This document shows positions 1-7,140 of a stretch of 9,655 nt of DNA, one piece after another. Within the stretch, counting starts at the first letter, position 1; the number at the start of each line of letters is the position of its first letter. The notes below the pieces were generated by a model that ran no database searches, was not told where the DNA came from, and worked only from the letters and a program-made list of their open reading frames with translations. Source of the DNA: CBDULX01 sp965368175 (GTDB lineage: Bacteria; Pseudomonadota; Gammaproteobacteria; SZUA-229); NCBI GenBank assembly GCA_965368175.1, contig CBDULX010000117.1, forward strand, positions 1-9,655, written 5' to 3'. The position numbers were made by a program, and so were the translations under genes.

Positions 1-138
1 CCCATCATTGATATCAAGCCATATCATCCTTGTATTGACCGGATTAAAGAAGTCAGCACTCCAGAATGGTGCGATCACTGGCCAAAATATTATGAGGATT
101 CCGCCTCATTTGATTGGGAATCAGAATTCAACTTTTGA
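1..138 (+). CDS. C-terminal fragment, TrmO-like (TsaA/YaeB) tRNA methyltransferase
   Basis: Reading frame 1 is open from the first base to a TGA at 136-138 and gives 45 residues. It begins PIIDIKPYHP, then contains CIDRI and, further on, PEWCDHWPKYYED and FDWE. The DIKPY element followed by a D-R-I segment is typical of the C-terminal part of the TrmO/TsaA-like family, SAM-dependent enzymes that N6-methylate t6A37 of some tRNAs. The catalytic barrel would lie upstream, outside the window, so the fragment alone cannot show activity. A different-frame ORF at 8-199 overlaps it and has no family-like features, so I take it as a shadow. The family call rests on a short recognised motif and is moderately sure. 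Confidence 0.68.
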   Translation, partial: PIIDIKPYHPCIDRIKEVSTPEWCDHWPKYYEDSASFDWESEFNF

Positions 139-306
139 TGAATATAAGCACGCGCCCCCACCTGACCACTATGACGTTGCGTTGTATAATTACCGATAAG
201 CTTGTAGCTAAATGTGAGAATATTTCACTTGATAGTTGAATATAAATAATTGTACATTCACAAGCTGCGCATAATATCATAAGACACAGGAATAGGATGC
301 TTTGTT
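139..306 (+). other. Intergenic gap upstream of the DUF4332-like gene
   Basis: This is an AT-rich gap of 168 bases with no convincing ORF. A possible but weak sigma-70 promoter for the next gene is TTGTAC at 250-255 with TAATAT at 272-277, 16 bases apart; TTGATA at 229-234 is an alternative -35. No hairpin with a T-run was seen after the upstream stop codon. An AGGA at 294-297 lies 9 bases before the ATG at 307 and supports that start. Confidence 0.35.
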
Positions 307-984
307 ATGAAAGTAGCATACAGTATTGATTTGGCTAATTTCAGTTTAGATAGACTTAAAGAGTTAACTGAAAACAGGGAGATGCTTCCCAGCAGAAAAA
401 TACTACAGGAAAATCTTGACACTAGATTTAACATCCTTAAATCTCAAGGTATTTCGAATCTAAAAGAACTTGTTGATGTTTTAAACACAAAGGGAAAACT
501 TGAAAAATTCGCCAGGCACACTAACTTGCCTGTTGATTACCTGACTATATTAAAAAGAGAAGCAGGCAGCTATATTTCTTCTCCAGTAAAATTAAAGGAC
601 TTTCCTGAAATTGACAGTAAATACCTTATTAAGCTTTCTAAAATTAAAATTAACAACTCAAAACAATTATTCGACAACACTCAAACTAAAGCAGAAAGAC
701 AAGCAATTTCCGAATCGACAGGGATACCTGTGGATAAAATCAATGAATTGTTTAGTCTTTCTGATTTGGTTCGGATCTGGGGCGTTGGTGCTGTTTTCGC
801 AAGAATAATCTATGAAGCTGGAACTAAATCTACAAGAGAATTTGCAGAATCTGACGCAAAACAGGAATTTACTAAATATGTCCATATAAATGAAATAAAA
901 GAATATACGAACGCAAAGTTTACTCAGAAAGACATAGAGTTTTGCATAGAGTTAGCAAAAGAATTAGAGTTTGTAACAAATTAG
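307..984 (+). CDS. DUF4332-like helix-hairpin-helix protein, function unknown
   Basis: This gene encodes 225 residues, Lys-rich, with no signal peptide or membrane segment, so probably cytoplasmic. The clearest feature is a helix-hairpin-helix-like stretch at about residues 151-186, centred on WGVGAVFA and followed by YEAGTKSTREFAESDAKQ; this resembles DUF4332 proteins, where GVG/GIG hairpins are followed by an 'aG-i-t-t-.-ela' helix. A weaker earlier copy of the pattern seems to occur at residues 41-88 (LKSQGISNLKELVD, then ARHTNLPVDYL), and a third near 108-146 (LSKIKINNSKQLFD, then STGIPVDKI), so the protein may be built from about three related helical units. HhH units often bind DNA or mediate protein contacts, but the partner here is unknown. 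The start is ATG with AGGA 9 bases upstream. The gene is strikingly AT-rich: hand counts of three 60-base lines (361, 601, 841) gave 24, 14 and 16 G/C. It stands alone between trmO-like and the mat cluster, suggesting horizontal acquisition. Confidence 0.7.
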   Translation: MKVAYSIDLANFSLDRLKELTENREMLPSRKILQENLDTRFNILKSQGISNLKELVDVLNTKGKLEKFARHTNLPVDYLTILKREAGSYISSPVKLKDFPEIDSKYLIKLSKIKINNSKQLFDNTQTKAERQAISESTGIPVDKINELFSLSDLVRIWGVGAVFARIIYEAGTKSTREFAESDAKQEFTKYVHINEIKEYTNAKFTQKDIEFCIELAKELEFVTN

Positions 985-1141
985 TGACACTAACACAAAA
1001 CAAATCGCCGCACTGGACTCTGAGCATCTCTGACAAAGTGAACGCCAACAATTATCTTCGATCAATAATTTCCAGGACCCCCTGATCAAGTCGTGATTGT
1101 TTTATGCTGTCTAAGAGCGCTCAGACTTAATCAGAGGCTAC
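985..1141. other. Convergent intergenic gap
   Basis: This gap of 157 bases separates two genes that converge. I see no ORF of note. The only structure is the small stem-loop at 1109-1126, described separately. No T-rich intrinsic terminator was found for the rightward gene ending at 984. Confidence 0.4.
1109..1126 (-). terminator. Possible weak terminator or 3' stem-loop after matA
   Basis: On the minus strand, 15 bases past the malonyl-CoA decarboxylase stop, GTCTGAG and CTTAGAC can pair around a CGCT loop (7 pairs including one G-U). The minus-strand bases that follow (AGCATAAAACAATC) are not T-rich, so this is not a canonical intrinsic terminator. It may stabilise the transcript 3' end or work with Rho. 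On the plus strand the G-U pair becomes an A-C mismatch, so the structure suits the leftward transcript better. Confidence 0.3.
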
Positions 1142-2536
1142 TTAGCTTGTCAATTTTCTGACTTTTGATTTCAGGGCATCCGACATCTTAACTATCCCTC
1201 TGGTCACGAAAGCTTCGTGATTGGCTTCTACATCTTTAAGGTCATACAGGTAATTAGCCATTACGCCATATGATGAAGATATACCATGTGATGACATGTC
1301 TGCAAATGTATTTATGCGCTCAAGGCGAGCACCATTTGACAGATGAAACATAGCGACGGGGTCGGTTAATTTTCCATTTTCATCGGGTTGAGTGAGATAA
1401 ATTAGAGCGAAATCACCAAGAATAGTAGAAAATTCTTTGTCATTACTATTTAATGGCTTATCCAGCAATGTTTCTAATATTTCTTTCTCTGATTGCGTGC
1501 TTTCGAGTCCGTGTTTTTTCGACAGCTCTTTTAAGAGTTCACTGTGCCTTTGCAGTATTCCACCAAATCCATGACTATTATCTTTCTGTTTATCACCTTC
1601 CAGCCACTTCCGAATTGATGAAGCGAAAGTTGGAATGGGAGACAATGTAGATGATATTTTTACCCATGGAACTTCATCAGCCAGTTCAGTTAGCACCTGT
1701 TTTATCAAGAAATTACCAAATGATATTCCACGTAACCCGGCCTGGGTATTATTTATAGAATAGAATATCGCAGTATCTGCCAGTTTTAGATCGAGCTCCG
1801 GCGCTTCCGGATCGATAAGGCCTGCTACTTCTCTGGACAAACCCTGTACAAATGCAATTTCAATAAATATAAGTGGCTCGTCAGGCATGGCTGGATGAAA
1901 AAAGGCAAAACACCGTCGGTCTTGCATCAGGCGACGCCTCAGGTCATTCCAGCCATGTATTTCATGCACTGATTCGTAGTTGATTAATTTTTCCAGTATA
2001 TGCGCCGGGCTTCTCCAGTCAATACTGCGTAATTGCAAAAATCCACGATTGAACCATGATTGAAATAGATGTTTTAAATCTGCATCCACCGATTTTAATG
2101 CAGGCGTTATTTTTAATACTCTGAGCAGATCTGCACGTAAGGCAACCAGGTTGGCCGTGCCATTTGGCGCCATGTTCAGGCGTCGAAACAGTTCCTGCCT
2201 GGGTGCTTCTACCGCTGCATTCAAGCTTATTAAATCATCAGCCGAATGCGAATCCAGATACCTGTTCATTGCTGTTTTTAATTGATCTATGTTCGGCTCG
2301 AATATTTTCGCCAGGATATGAAAGAAAACAAGTTTTTCTTCATTCGTCATACTGTTATAAATGCGTAGAATTTCCTGAGAAAGTGCAATACCAGATGCTT
2401 CTCCCTGACCAGACAGTAATTGCTGACACAATGCCTGTATATTCTGTTTATTTGTTTCGTCGCTATCCAGGCCCAGTAATTCACGACCGCGTTCGGCAAC
2501 TGAATCAATGATGTTTTTAAACCATTTATTTTTCAA
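1142..2536 (-). CDS. matA: Malonyl-CoA decarboxylase
   Basis: The product is 464 residues and converts malonyl-CoA to acetyl-CoA and CO2, the final step of malonate use here. It matches the single-chain MCD family (human MLYCD, rhizobial MatA) rather than the multisubunit Mdc enzyme. Visible marks are an N-terminal helical domain (about 1-165), a GNAT-like C-terminal domain, the block AIFYSINNTQAGLRG (256-270), the catalytic-serine segment SPIP with S299, and the catalytic-histidine segment DPVAMFHLSNGARLERIN with H398 (equivalent to human S329 and H423, judged from remembered sequence). SYGVMANYLYDL (422-433) is also conserved. There is no targeting or signal sequence, so it is cytoplasmic. 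The start is a TTG at 2534-2536: an in-frame TAG lies immediately upstream and the next in-frame ATG is far inside the first domain, and a weak AGCGAG precedes it. It starts 15 bases after the TSUP stop and is last in the operon. Confidence 0.93.
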   Translation of the reverse strand: MKNKWFKNIIDSVAERGRELLGLDSDETNKQNIQALCQQLLSGQGEASGIALSQEILRIYNSMTNEEKLVFFHILAKIFEPNIDQLKTAMNRYLDSHSADDLISLNAAVEAPRQELFRRLNMAPNGTANLVALRADLLRVLKITPALKSVDADLKHLFQSWFNRGFLQLRSIDWRSPAHILEKLINYESVHEIHGWNDLRRRLMQDRRCFAFFHPAMPDEPLIFIEIAFVQGLSREVAGLIDPEAPELDLKLADTAIFYSINNTQAGLRGISFGNFLIKQVLTELADEVPWVKISSTLSPIPTFASSIRKWLEGDKQKDNSHGFGGILQRHSELLKELSKKHGLESTQSEKEILETLLDKPLNSNDKEFSTILGDFALIYLTQPDENGKLTDPVAMFHLSNGARLERINTFADMSSHGISSSYGVMANYLYDLKDVEANHEAFVTRGIVKMSDALKSKVRKLTS

Positions 2537-2551
2537 CTATCAACTCGCTTT

Positions 2552-3337
2552 CTACGCATAAAGAATTTTGATGCTCAAAATTAACAGAAAATAACCAAAA
2601 AACAGTTTAAGCCGCCGTGGCGAAATGCGATGAGCAATTCTGGCACCTACCGGCGCAAACAATGTACTCGCCACTACAATACTAAAAAATGCCGGAATAT
2701 TGACAAAGCCCAGGCTTAATACCGGACGATGATCTACATTCCAGCCAGTAATTATATAACCACTTACTCCTGCAATGGCTATCGGCAAACCAATGGCGGA
2801 TGAAGTAGCCACTGCATTACGTATTGCTATATTACACCAGGTCAAAAATGGCACACTCATAGAACCACCACCCACACCCATCAATGAAGACATGGTGCCG
2901 ATGGCTGTACCCGCAATAAGCATACCCACTGTTTTTGGCAACTGTCGATGAGGTTTTGTAACATTTCCAAATATCATTTGTGCTGCTACAAACAGCATAA
3001 ATATACCGAAAATAAGCCGCAGATCATCACCTGCAATATATTTAGCCACTATGGCACCTAAAAAACCACCTACTAGTATACCGGGTGTAATTCGTTTAAA
3101 TACTGGCCAATGTATAGCCTTATGTAGTTGATGAGCACGTATTGAGGAAATAGAGGTAATTACAATGGTAGCCAATGAAGTACCAATAGACACATGCATT
3201 AATACATCAACATTAATACCCTGATGATCAAATACCAGGGCGAGAACAGGTACAATAATTATACCGCCACCGATCCCCAGTAATCCGGCCAGGGTACCGG
3301 CAATGGCACCCATGACGATTAATAATAAGACTTCCAA
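2552..3337 (-). CDS. TSUP (TauE/SafE, former DUF81) family membrane transporter
   Basis: The product is 261 residues, of usual TSUP length, and very hydrophobic with about eight predicted membrane segments. The family's internal duplication is clear: AGLLGIGGGIIIVPVL at about 17-32 is echoed by SSLMGVGGGSMSVPFL at about 150-165. TSUP members move small organic or sulfur-containing anions such as sulfite, sulfoacetate or taurine-derived products, and direction and substrate cannot be read from sequence. The gene sits between the TRAP large permease (69 bases upstream) and malonyl-CoA decarboxylase (15 bases downstream), so it is almost certainly co-transcribed with malonate genes. It might handle malonate, a related dicarboxylate, or acetate overflow; this is inference only. 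The start is TTG at 3335-3337, supported by AAGGA 7 bases upstream; the first in-frame ATG (residue 9) would cut into the first membrane helix. Confidence 0.9.
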   Translation of the reverse strand: MEVLLLIVMGAIAGTLAGLLGIGGGIIIVPVLALVFDHQGINVDVLMHVSIGTSLATIVITSISSIRAHQLHKAIHWPVFKRITPGILVGGFLGAIVAKYIAGDDLRLIFGIFMLFVAAQMIFGNVTKPHRQLPKTVGMLIAGTAIGTMSSLMGVGGGSMSVPFLTWCNIAIRNAVATSSAIGLPIAIAGVSGYIITGWNVDHRPVLSLGFVNIPAFFSIVVASTLFAPVGARIAHRISPRRLKLFFGYFLLILSIKILYA

Positions 3338-3344
3338 GAAATGA

Positions 3345-3349
3345 TCCTT
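3345..3349 (-). promoter_or_regulatory. Ribosome binding site deciding a TTG start
   Basis: AAGGA on the minus strand lies 7 bases before the TTG at 3335-3337. This good spacing is the reason for placing the TSUP start at the TTG rather than at the in-frame ATG eight codons later. Confidence 0.6.
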
Positions 3350-3406
3350 GTGATAAAGACTAGATACTGTCAGATTTATCTGCGTTAATTATTTTTCTGA
3401 GATTCC

Positions 3407-4726
3407 TTAGTATTGCGCCTGCCCCATCAGGACTTCCGGTAACCAGGTTGCAATCCCGGGAAACAATATTAGCAATACAATACCTATTAGCATACAAATC
3501 ATAAATGGCAGAGCTCCCCACAGTATGGTAGGCAACTTAACATCGGGCGCAATACTGTTGATGACATATAAATTTAGACCAACTGGCGGTGTTATCAATC
3601 CAATTTCCATGTTCAATGTTAGCATCACGCCAAACCAGATGGGATCGAAACCAATTGTTTCAACTATAGGCACCAGTGTCGGCGCTGCCATTAAAATCAC
3701 TGCGACTGGCGGTAAAAACAGCCCGGCAATCAATAAAAAAACATTAACGCTTAACAGTAATGCCCATGGGCTGACATTTAGCGCCGCTATCCACTCAGCC
3801 AGAGATTGAGTGATATATAAATTGGACATCATAAAACTGAATAAGGCCGCTGAACCAATGATCATCATGATCATCACAGATTCGCGGGTTGCGGTTTTAA
3901 GGATTTCCCAGTGCTGACGAGGATTCCACATTTTGTAAATAACGGCTACCAGCCCTACACAGATAAAAGCACCTACACCAGCGGCTTCGGAGGGTGTGGC
4001 AACGCCGCCATACAGAGCATAAAGAATCAGGACGATGATAATCAGAAATGGCAGAATCTTCGGAAGTATTTCAAATTTTTCTTTCCATGAATAACCTTTA
4101 TCTCCCAGTTTAAAATGAAACCCTTTTCGTTTTGCATAATACAGAGCCCAGGCCATAAAAAGAGTTGTAAGCATTAAACCTGGAATAATACCGGCAATAA
4201 ACAGACGGCCAATCGATGTTTCTGTCGCGATACCATAAACAATCATGGTAATACTCGGTGGTATTAATATCCCTAAAGTCCCTCCTGCGGCAATGGCACC
4301 GGTCGCAAGGCTGCTTGGGTAACCACGCTTTTGCATTTCTGGTATACCCATTTTACCTATCGCAGCACAGGTTGCAGGTGATGAGCCACTCAACGCTGCG
4401 AAGATAGAACAGGCGCCCAGATTAGATATAATTAAACCTCCGGGAACTTTATAAAACCAGCGCTCCAGGGCTTCATACAAATCACCACCGGCTCGAGACG
4501 ATGCCACCGCCGAACCCATTAAGATAAACATAGGGATAGACAATAATGCAAATTCGTTAAGGCCGGCAAACAGGGTTTCAGCAACGACTCCCAGGCTATC
4601 CATTCCGTTAAATATTAACAAAAACACTATTGACACTGCACCTAAGGAAAATGCGACGGGTGCACCGGATAACAGCACAAGTATCAATGCAACGGATACT
4701 AATAGACCCAGTACTAATGGACTCAT
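3407..4726 (-). CDS. matM: TRAP dicarboxylate transporter large permease (DctM/MatM type)
   Basis: The product is 439 residues, typical for DctM (IT superfamily), with roughly 12 hydrophobic segments in the inner membrane. It is the ion-coupled translocating subunit that works with MatQ and the binding protein MatP. Family signatures are visible: GSSPATCAAIGKMGIPEM at about 114-131, GTLGILIPPSI at about 149-159 forming the first hairpin half, and the symmetric NMEIGLITPPVGLNLYVI at about 372-389 in the second half. Its ATG overlaps the matQ stop by four bases (ATGA at 4723-4726), a sign of translational coupling, and it has its own GGGGAG at 4735-4740, 8 bases upstream. The malonate assignment comes from the neighbouring matA and matB; sequence alone says only a TRAP transporter, most likely for a carboxylate. 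Confidence 0.92.
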   Translation of the reverse strand: MSPLVLGLLVSVALILVLLSGAPVAFSLGAVSIVFLLIFNGMDSLGVVAETLFAGLNEFALLSIPMFILMGSAVASSRAGGDLYEALERWFYKVPGGLIISNLGACSIFAALSGSSPATCAAIGKMGIPEMQKRGYPSSLATGAIAAGGTLGILIPPSITMIVYGIATETSIGRLFIAGIIPGLMLTTLFMAWALYYAKRKGFHFKLGDKGYSWKEKFEILPKILPFLIIIVLILYALYGGVATPSEAAGVGAFICVGLVAVIYKMWNPRQHWEILKTATRESVMIMMIIGSAALFSFMMSNLYITQSLAEWIAALNVSPWALLLSVNVFLLIAGLFLPPVAVILMAAPTLVPIVETIGFDPIWFGVMLTLNMEIGLITPPVGLNLYVINSIAPDVKLPTILWGALPFMICMLIGIVLLILFPGIATWLPEVLMGQAQY

Positions 4727-5265
4727 CTTCGTGTCTCCCCAAATGTTCCTGCATTGACTTCTTTATCGATACCAAAAGGCATTTCATCACCGTGCATCAA
4801 ACCTAATATTTCTACTAAATATTGCAGAGATAACACGGCAAATCCAAAGGGCAAGGAAAAATAGGGTATCCATAAGCGAACTTCCCATATCGTATCTGAC
4901 ACCCATTTATTCTCCCACGCCTCATACCAGAAATGATAACCAGTCCAGGTTATTAACAGACAAAATGCCAGCGATAAAACAGAAGCAAATATAGCGAGCA
5001 CAACTCGCCATTTATGTGAAAGATAAAAAGCTAATAAGTCTACATTTACATGGCCACGCATAAGCAACACATAAGGACTACCGATAAAGGTTGCCGCAAT
5101 CAGCAGGTAGGTGACAAACTCGGTTTGCCAGATAGAGGATTGTTCCAGAACATAACGTACCCATACCATCTGTACCACTACCAGCACTGATACTACAATC
5201 ATGCTGGCCGAGACAAGCCCACAGAGCAGGGATAATTTCGAAACAAATTTAGTAAAATATTTCAT
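4723..5265 (-). CDS. matQ: TRAP transporter small permease (DctQ/MatQ type)
   Basis: The product is 180 residues, the usual size for DctQ, with four membrane segments at about residues 13-35, 44-63, 85-107 and 125-150. The second and third are separated by a loop containing RGHVNVDLL, a commonly conserved DctQ feature. It is the small inner-membrane subunit that pairs with the large permease encoded immediately downstream, and the two genes overlap by four bases. The ATG at 5263-5265 has no clear Shine-Dalgarno sequence (ACAAATGTACTC precedes it) and lies only 16 bases after the T-run of the intra-operon terminator. Both facts suggest that permease subunits are made at a lower level than the binding protein. 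Malonate specificity is inferred from the cluster. Confidence 0.9.
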   Translation of the reverse strand: MKYFTKFVSKLSLLCGLVSASMIVVSVLVVVQMVWVRYVLEQSSIWQTEFVTYLLIAATFIGSPYVLLMRGHVNVDLLAFYLSHKWRVVLAIFASVLSLAFCLLITWTGYHFWYEAWENKWVSDTIWEVRLWIPYFSLPFGFAVLSLQYLVEILGLMHGDEMPFGIDKEVNAGTFGETRR

Positions 5266-5281
5266 GAGTACATTTGTAACT

Positions 5282-5321
5282 AAAAAAAGGCGATCGTAAT
5301 GTTTAACATGACGACCGCCTT
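5282..5321 (-). terminator. Intra-operon intrinsic terminator/attenuator between matP and matQ
   Basis: Read on the minus strand, AAGGCGGTCGTCATGT (5321-5306) pairs with ACATTACGATCGCCTT (5302-5287) around a three-base TAA loop. The stem has 16 positions with one G-T wobble and one C-T mismatch. A run of seven T on the minus strand (A at 5282-5288 on the plus strand) follows, the arrangement of a strong Rho-independent terminator for leftward transcription. It lies 40 bases past the matP stop and just before matQ. Partial readthrough would give excess binding-protein mRNA over permease mRNA, as known for many binding-protein-dependent transporters. A small competing stem (CGCC at 5330-5327 with GGCG at 5319-5316) could in principle disturb the 5' arm. 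Confidence 0.82.
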
Positions 5322-5361
5322 ATGTTGGCGATTAATAATTTAACTACCCACAGTTCTCGCT

Positions 5362-6369
5362 TTACTTGACGGACAGGGCCATATCCAGTAATTCACGACC
5401 ACCCTTAACATCTTCAGAAAACTTCCTGTAAGACGTCCTGTCGGCAACTGCTCGCCATGCAGCGGCCTGTTCCGCTGTCATTGTTACAACTTCTACACCC
5501 GCTTTTTTATAGGTTTCAACCAGCTTAATGTCAGCCTGCTTCGCACCTTCATATGCAAATTCTTCAGCTTTTTTAGCCGACTTCATGATTAACTCCCGCT
5601 GTTCTTTAGTCAAACTATCAAATGTTTTTTTAGACATCAGGATTGGTTCATACATTACCCACAGCGCATTCTCTCCTGGCGCCGTCAGACATTTAACCTG
5701 CTCGTAGATACGATATGAAACCAGACTGGCTGAACTGGTGTTAGCACCATCCAGTACACCGGTTTGCAAACCTGAATAAATTTCAGAACTTGGCATGGTG
5801 CTAATGGAAGCACCGACGCCGGCTAACATCTGATTGAAGGCCTTACCTGCTGCGCGGAATGTCTGGCCTTCAACATCTTCGGGATTCAGGATACAGTTTT
5901 TCTTGGATACGAATCCGCCTGCCAGCCAGGTATCAGCCAGAACGATGACACCTGCGTCATTCATGATTTTTTTGATGCGATCCATAAAAGCTGATTTATT
6001 CAGACGTTTTGCATGGTCATGATTCTTGACAAGACCCGGCATCAGGGTCAGGTTAAATTCCGGGTGGCGGCCTCCTGCATAGGCCAGCGGGAAAGCCGTT
6101 ATATCCAGATTGCCCTTGGCTATAGCACCCCATTGTTCTTTTGGTTTGTACAAAGACTTACCAGGGTACACTTTAATTTTTAAACCTATATTGGCCTCAT
6201 TCACATCGCGGGCAATCATCTGCACCATTTCATCACGAATATCACCTTTACCACCTGGCCATTGATGTGAGGCTTTTAATTCACGATCTGCACCACTAGC
6301 CACAGAAGACATAGTCAAGATTGCAGTTGCCAGTACGATGGATAAGCCCTTTAAGTTATTTGGTTTCAT
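5362..6369 (-). CDS. matP: TRAP transporter periplasmic solute-binding protein (DctP/MatP type)
   Basis: The product is 335 residues, standard for DctP. It begins with a Sec signal peptide: a charged MKPNNLK start, a hydrophobic core from 8 to about 22 and a likely cleavage after about residue 25-27 (VASGA, then DRE), so the mature protein is periplasmic. The DctP hallmark EDVEGQTFRAAGKAFNQML at 164-182 contains R172, the conserved arginine that binds the ligand carboxylate in this family, and SEIYSGLQTGVLDGAN (195-210) is the usual second signature. It delivers substrate to MatQM. The start is ATG with AGGAG (6377-6381 on the plus strand) 7 bases upstream, the strongest ribosome site in the operon. 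It begins 32 bases after the regulator stop and is followed by the terminator hairpin at 5282-5321. Malonate as ligand is inferred from matA/matB; other C3-C4 carboxylates are possible. Confidence 0.92.
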   Translation of the reverse strand: MKPNNLKGLSIVLATAILTMSSVASGADRELKASHQWPGGKGDIRDEMVQMIARDVNEANIGLKIKVYPGKSLYKPKEQWGAIAKGNLDITAFPLAYAGGRHPEFNLTLMPGLVKNHDHAKRLNKSAFMDRIKKIMNDAGVIVLADTWLAGGFVSKKNCILNPEDVEGQTFRAAGKAFNQMLAGVGASISTMPSSEIYSGLQTGVLDGANTSSASLVSYRIYEQVKCLTAPGENALWVMYEPILMSKKTFDSLTKEQRELIMKSAKKAEEFAYEGAKQADIKLVETYKKAGVEVVTMTAEQAAAWRAVADRTSYRKFSEDVKGGRELLDMALSVK

Positions 6370-6376
6370 TTATAGA

Positions 6377-6381
6377 CTCCT
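6377..6381 (-). promoter_or_regulatory. Strong ribosome binding site of matP
   Basis: AGGAG on the minus strand lies 7 bases before the matP ATG. It contrasts with the absence of a clear site before matQ and agrees with higher output of the binding protein. Confidence 0.65.
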
Positions 6382-6401
6382 GGTAGATGGTATGAATATT
6401 T

Positions 6402-7070
6402 CTACGCTGATTTTATTGTATCGACTTTATTCGTTATCAGAGAACGCCATTGATTGTGCAAATGCGCCTGCATGTTGTGGTCAGCCAGATCAGCATCGTG
6501 TTTGCGAAATGCCAGCAGAATCTGCCGGTGTTCCTCGATGGATGCTTCCAGTCGCCCGGGAATTGTTAACTGCATATGTCTCGCTAATCGTAATATCTTA
6601 CGTAAATCGCCTATCAATCTCTGTAAGGTACGATTACCGGATAGATCCTGTACAGCCTGATGGAAAACAAAATTCTGTTCGTAGTAGTCGTCTATACTGC
6701 CATTAGCCGCATACTCTTCAAGCTTTTTATGCATGGCTTCCAGCTGTTTTAGATCATTCGGCGTACAGTTCTCGACGGCTTCACGGGCACACAGGCCTTC
6801 AAGCACAGCCATCACAGGAAACAGTTCATTGAGTTCGGTAATTTCCATGCTACGCACAAAGCTACCTTTGCGCGGAATTAACTCAATCAGCCCCTCACTG
6901 CTTAATACCTTGAGAGCCTCACGTAATGGGGTACGACTGATCCCGTAACGTTCACATAAGGCCATCTCATCAATGGCATCACCCGGCTGTAGCTCATGCT
7001 TATAAATCTGCGCCCTTATGCGATCAGCGACCTGAATATATAGTGCATGGCTTTTTATTTGCTCACTCAT
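6402..7070 (-). CDS. matR: GntR-family (FadR/FCD subfamily) regulator of the malonate genes
   Basis: The product is about 222 residues (226 if a GTG at 7080-7082 is used). The N-terminal winged helix-turn-helix is classical GntR: CERYGISRTPLREALKVL then EGLIELIPRKGSF (about 39-71 counted from the ATG). The C-terminal all-helical FCD domain shows metal-site candidates N133-x3-H137, H181 and H203. FCD regulators bind an organic acid or acyl-CoA and release operator DNA; here malonate or malonyl-CoA is the likely effector, by context. It is first in the leftward operon, 32 bases before matP, and divergent from matB, so it probably controls both directions and itself. The start is uncertain: the ATG has AAGG directly abutting it, the GTG four codons upstream has no ribosome site. 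I choose the ATG. The name follows rhizobial MatR usage and is a contextual assignment. Confidence 0.88.
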   Translation of the reverse strand: MSEQIKSHALYIQVADRIRAQIYKHELQPGDAIDEMALCERYGISRTPLREALKVLSSEGLIELIPRKGSFVRSMEITELNELFPVMAVLEGLCAREAVENCTPNDLKQLEAMHKKLEEYAANGSIDDYYEQNFVFHQAVQDLSGNRTLQRLIGDLRKILRLARHMQLTIPGRLEASIEEHRQILLAFRKHDADLADHNMQAHLHNQWRSLITNKVDTIKSA

Positions 7071-7111
7071 CCTTACAACCACATGAAAACATAGAAATTA
7101 TTAGATTTAGA

Positions 7112-7140
7112 ATAATGCATAATACATAATTATGAATTAT
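7112..7140. promoter_or_regulatory. Candidate MatR operator: near-perfect inverted repeat
   Basis: ATAATGCATAAT (7112-7123) and ATTATGAATTAT (7129-7140) are inverted repeats matching at 11 of 12 positions around the 5-base spacer ACATA. A perfect 10-base palindrome, CATAATTATG, is nested at 7125-7134, and CATAAT also occurs as a tandem direct repeat at 7118 and 7125. The repeat lies in the regulator-matB divergent gap and overlaps the leftward -10 box. AT-richness raises the chance of incidental symmetry, but the length and position favour a dimeric regulator site. Confidence 0.58.

Noticed and set aside
8..199. A 63-codon ORF on the plus strand
   Set aside because: It overlaps, in another frame, the TrmO-like C-terminal fragment at 1-138, has no ribosome site and no recognisable family features.
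1116..1123. Perfect 8-base palindrome AGCGCTCA-like core (GAGCGCTC at 1115-1122)
   Set aside because: It is short and is already part of the stem-loop at 1109-1126; by itself it is expected by chance.
985..1141. Possible attachment site or insertion scar near the AT-rich orphan gene
   Set aside because: I found no integrase, no tRNA end and no direct repeat flanking 307-984, so insertion by a mobile element cannot be supported from this window.
2164..2511. A 115-codon plus-strand ORF opposite matA
   Set aside because: It is antisense to the well-supported malonyl-CoA decarboxylase and has no domain-like features.
3371..3382. Small palindrome CAGATTTATCTG between matM and the TSUP gene
   Set aside because: It forms only four or five pairs and no T-run follows on either strand, so it does not support a terminator or an operator.
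6338..6706. A 122-codon plus-strand ORF opposite the regulator gene
   Set aside because: It is antisense to the conserved GntR/FCD gene and the matP start; its translation has no family-like pattern.
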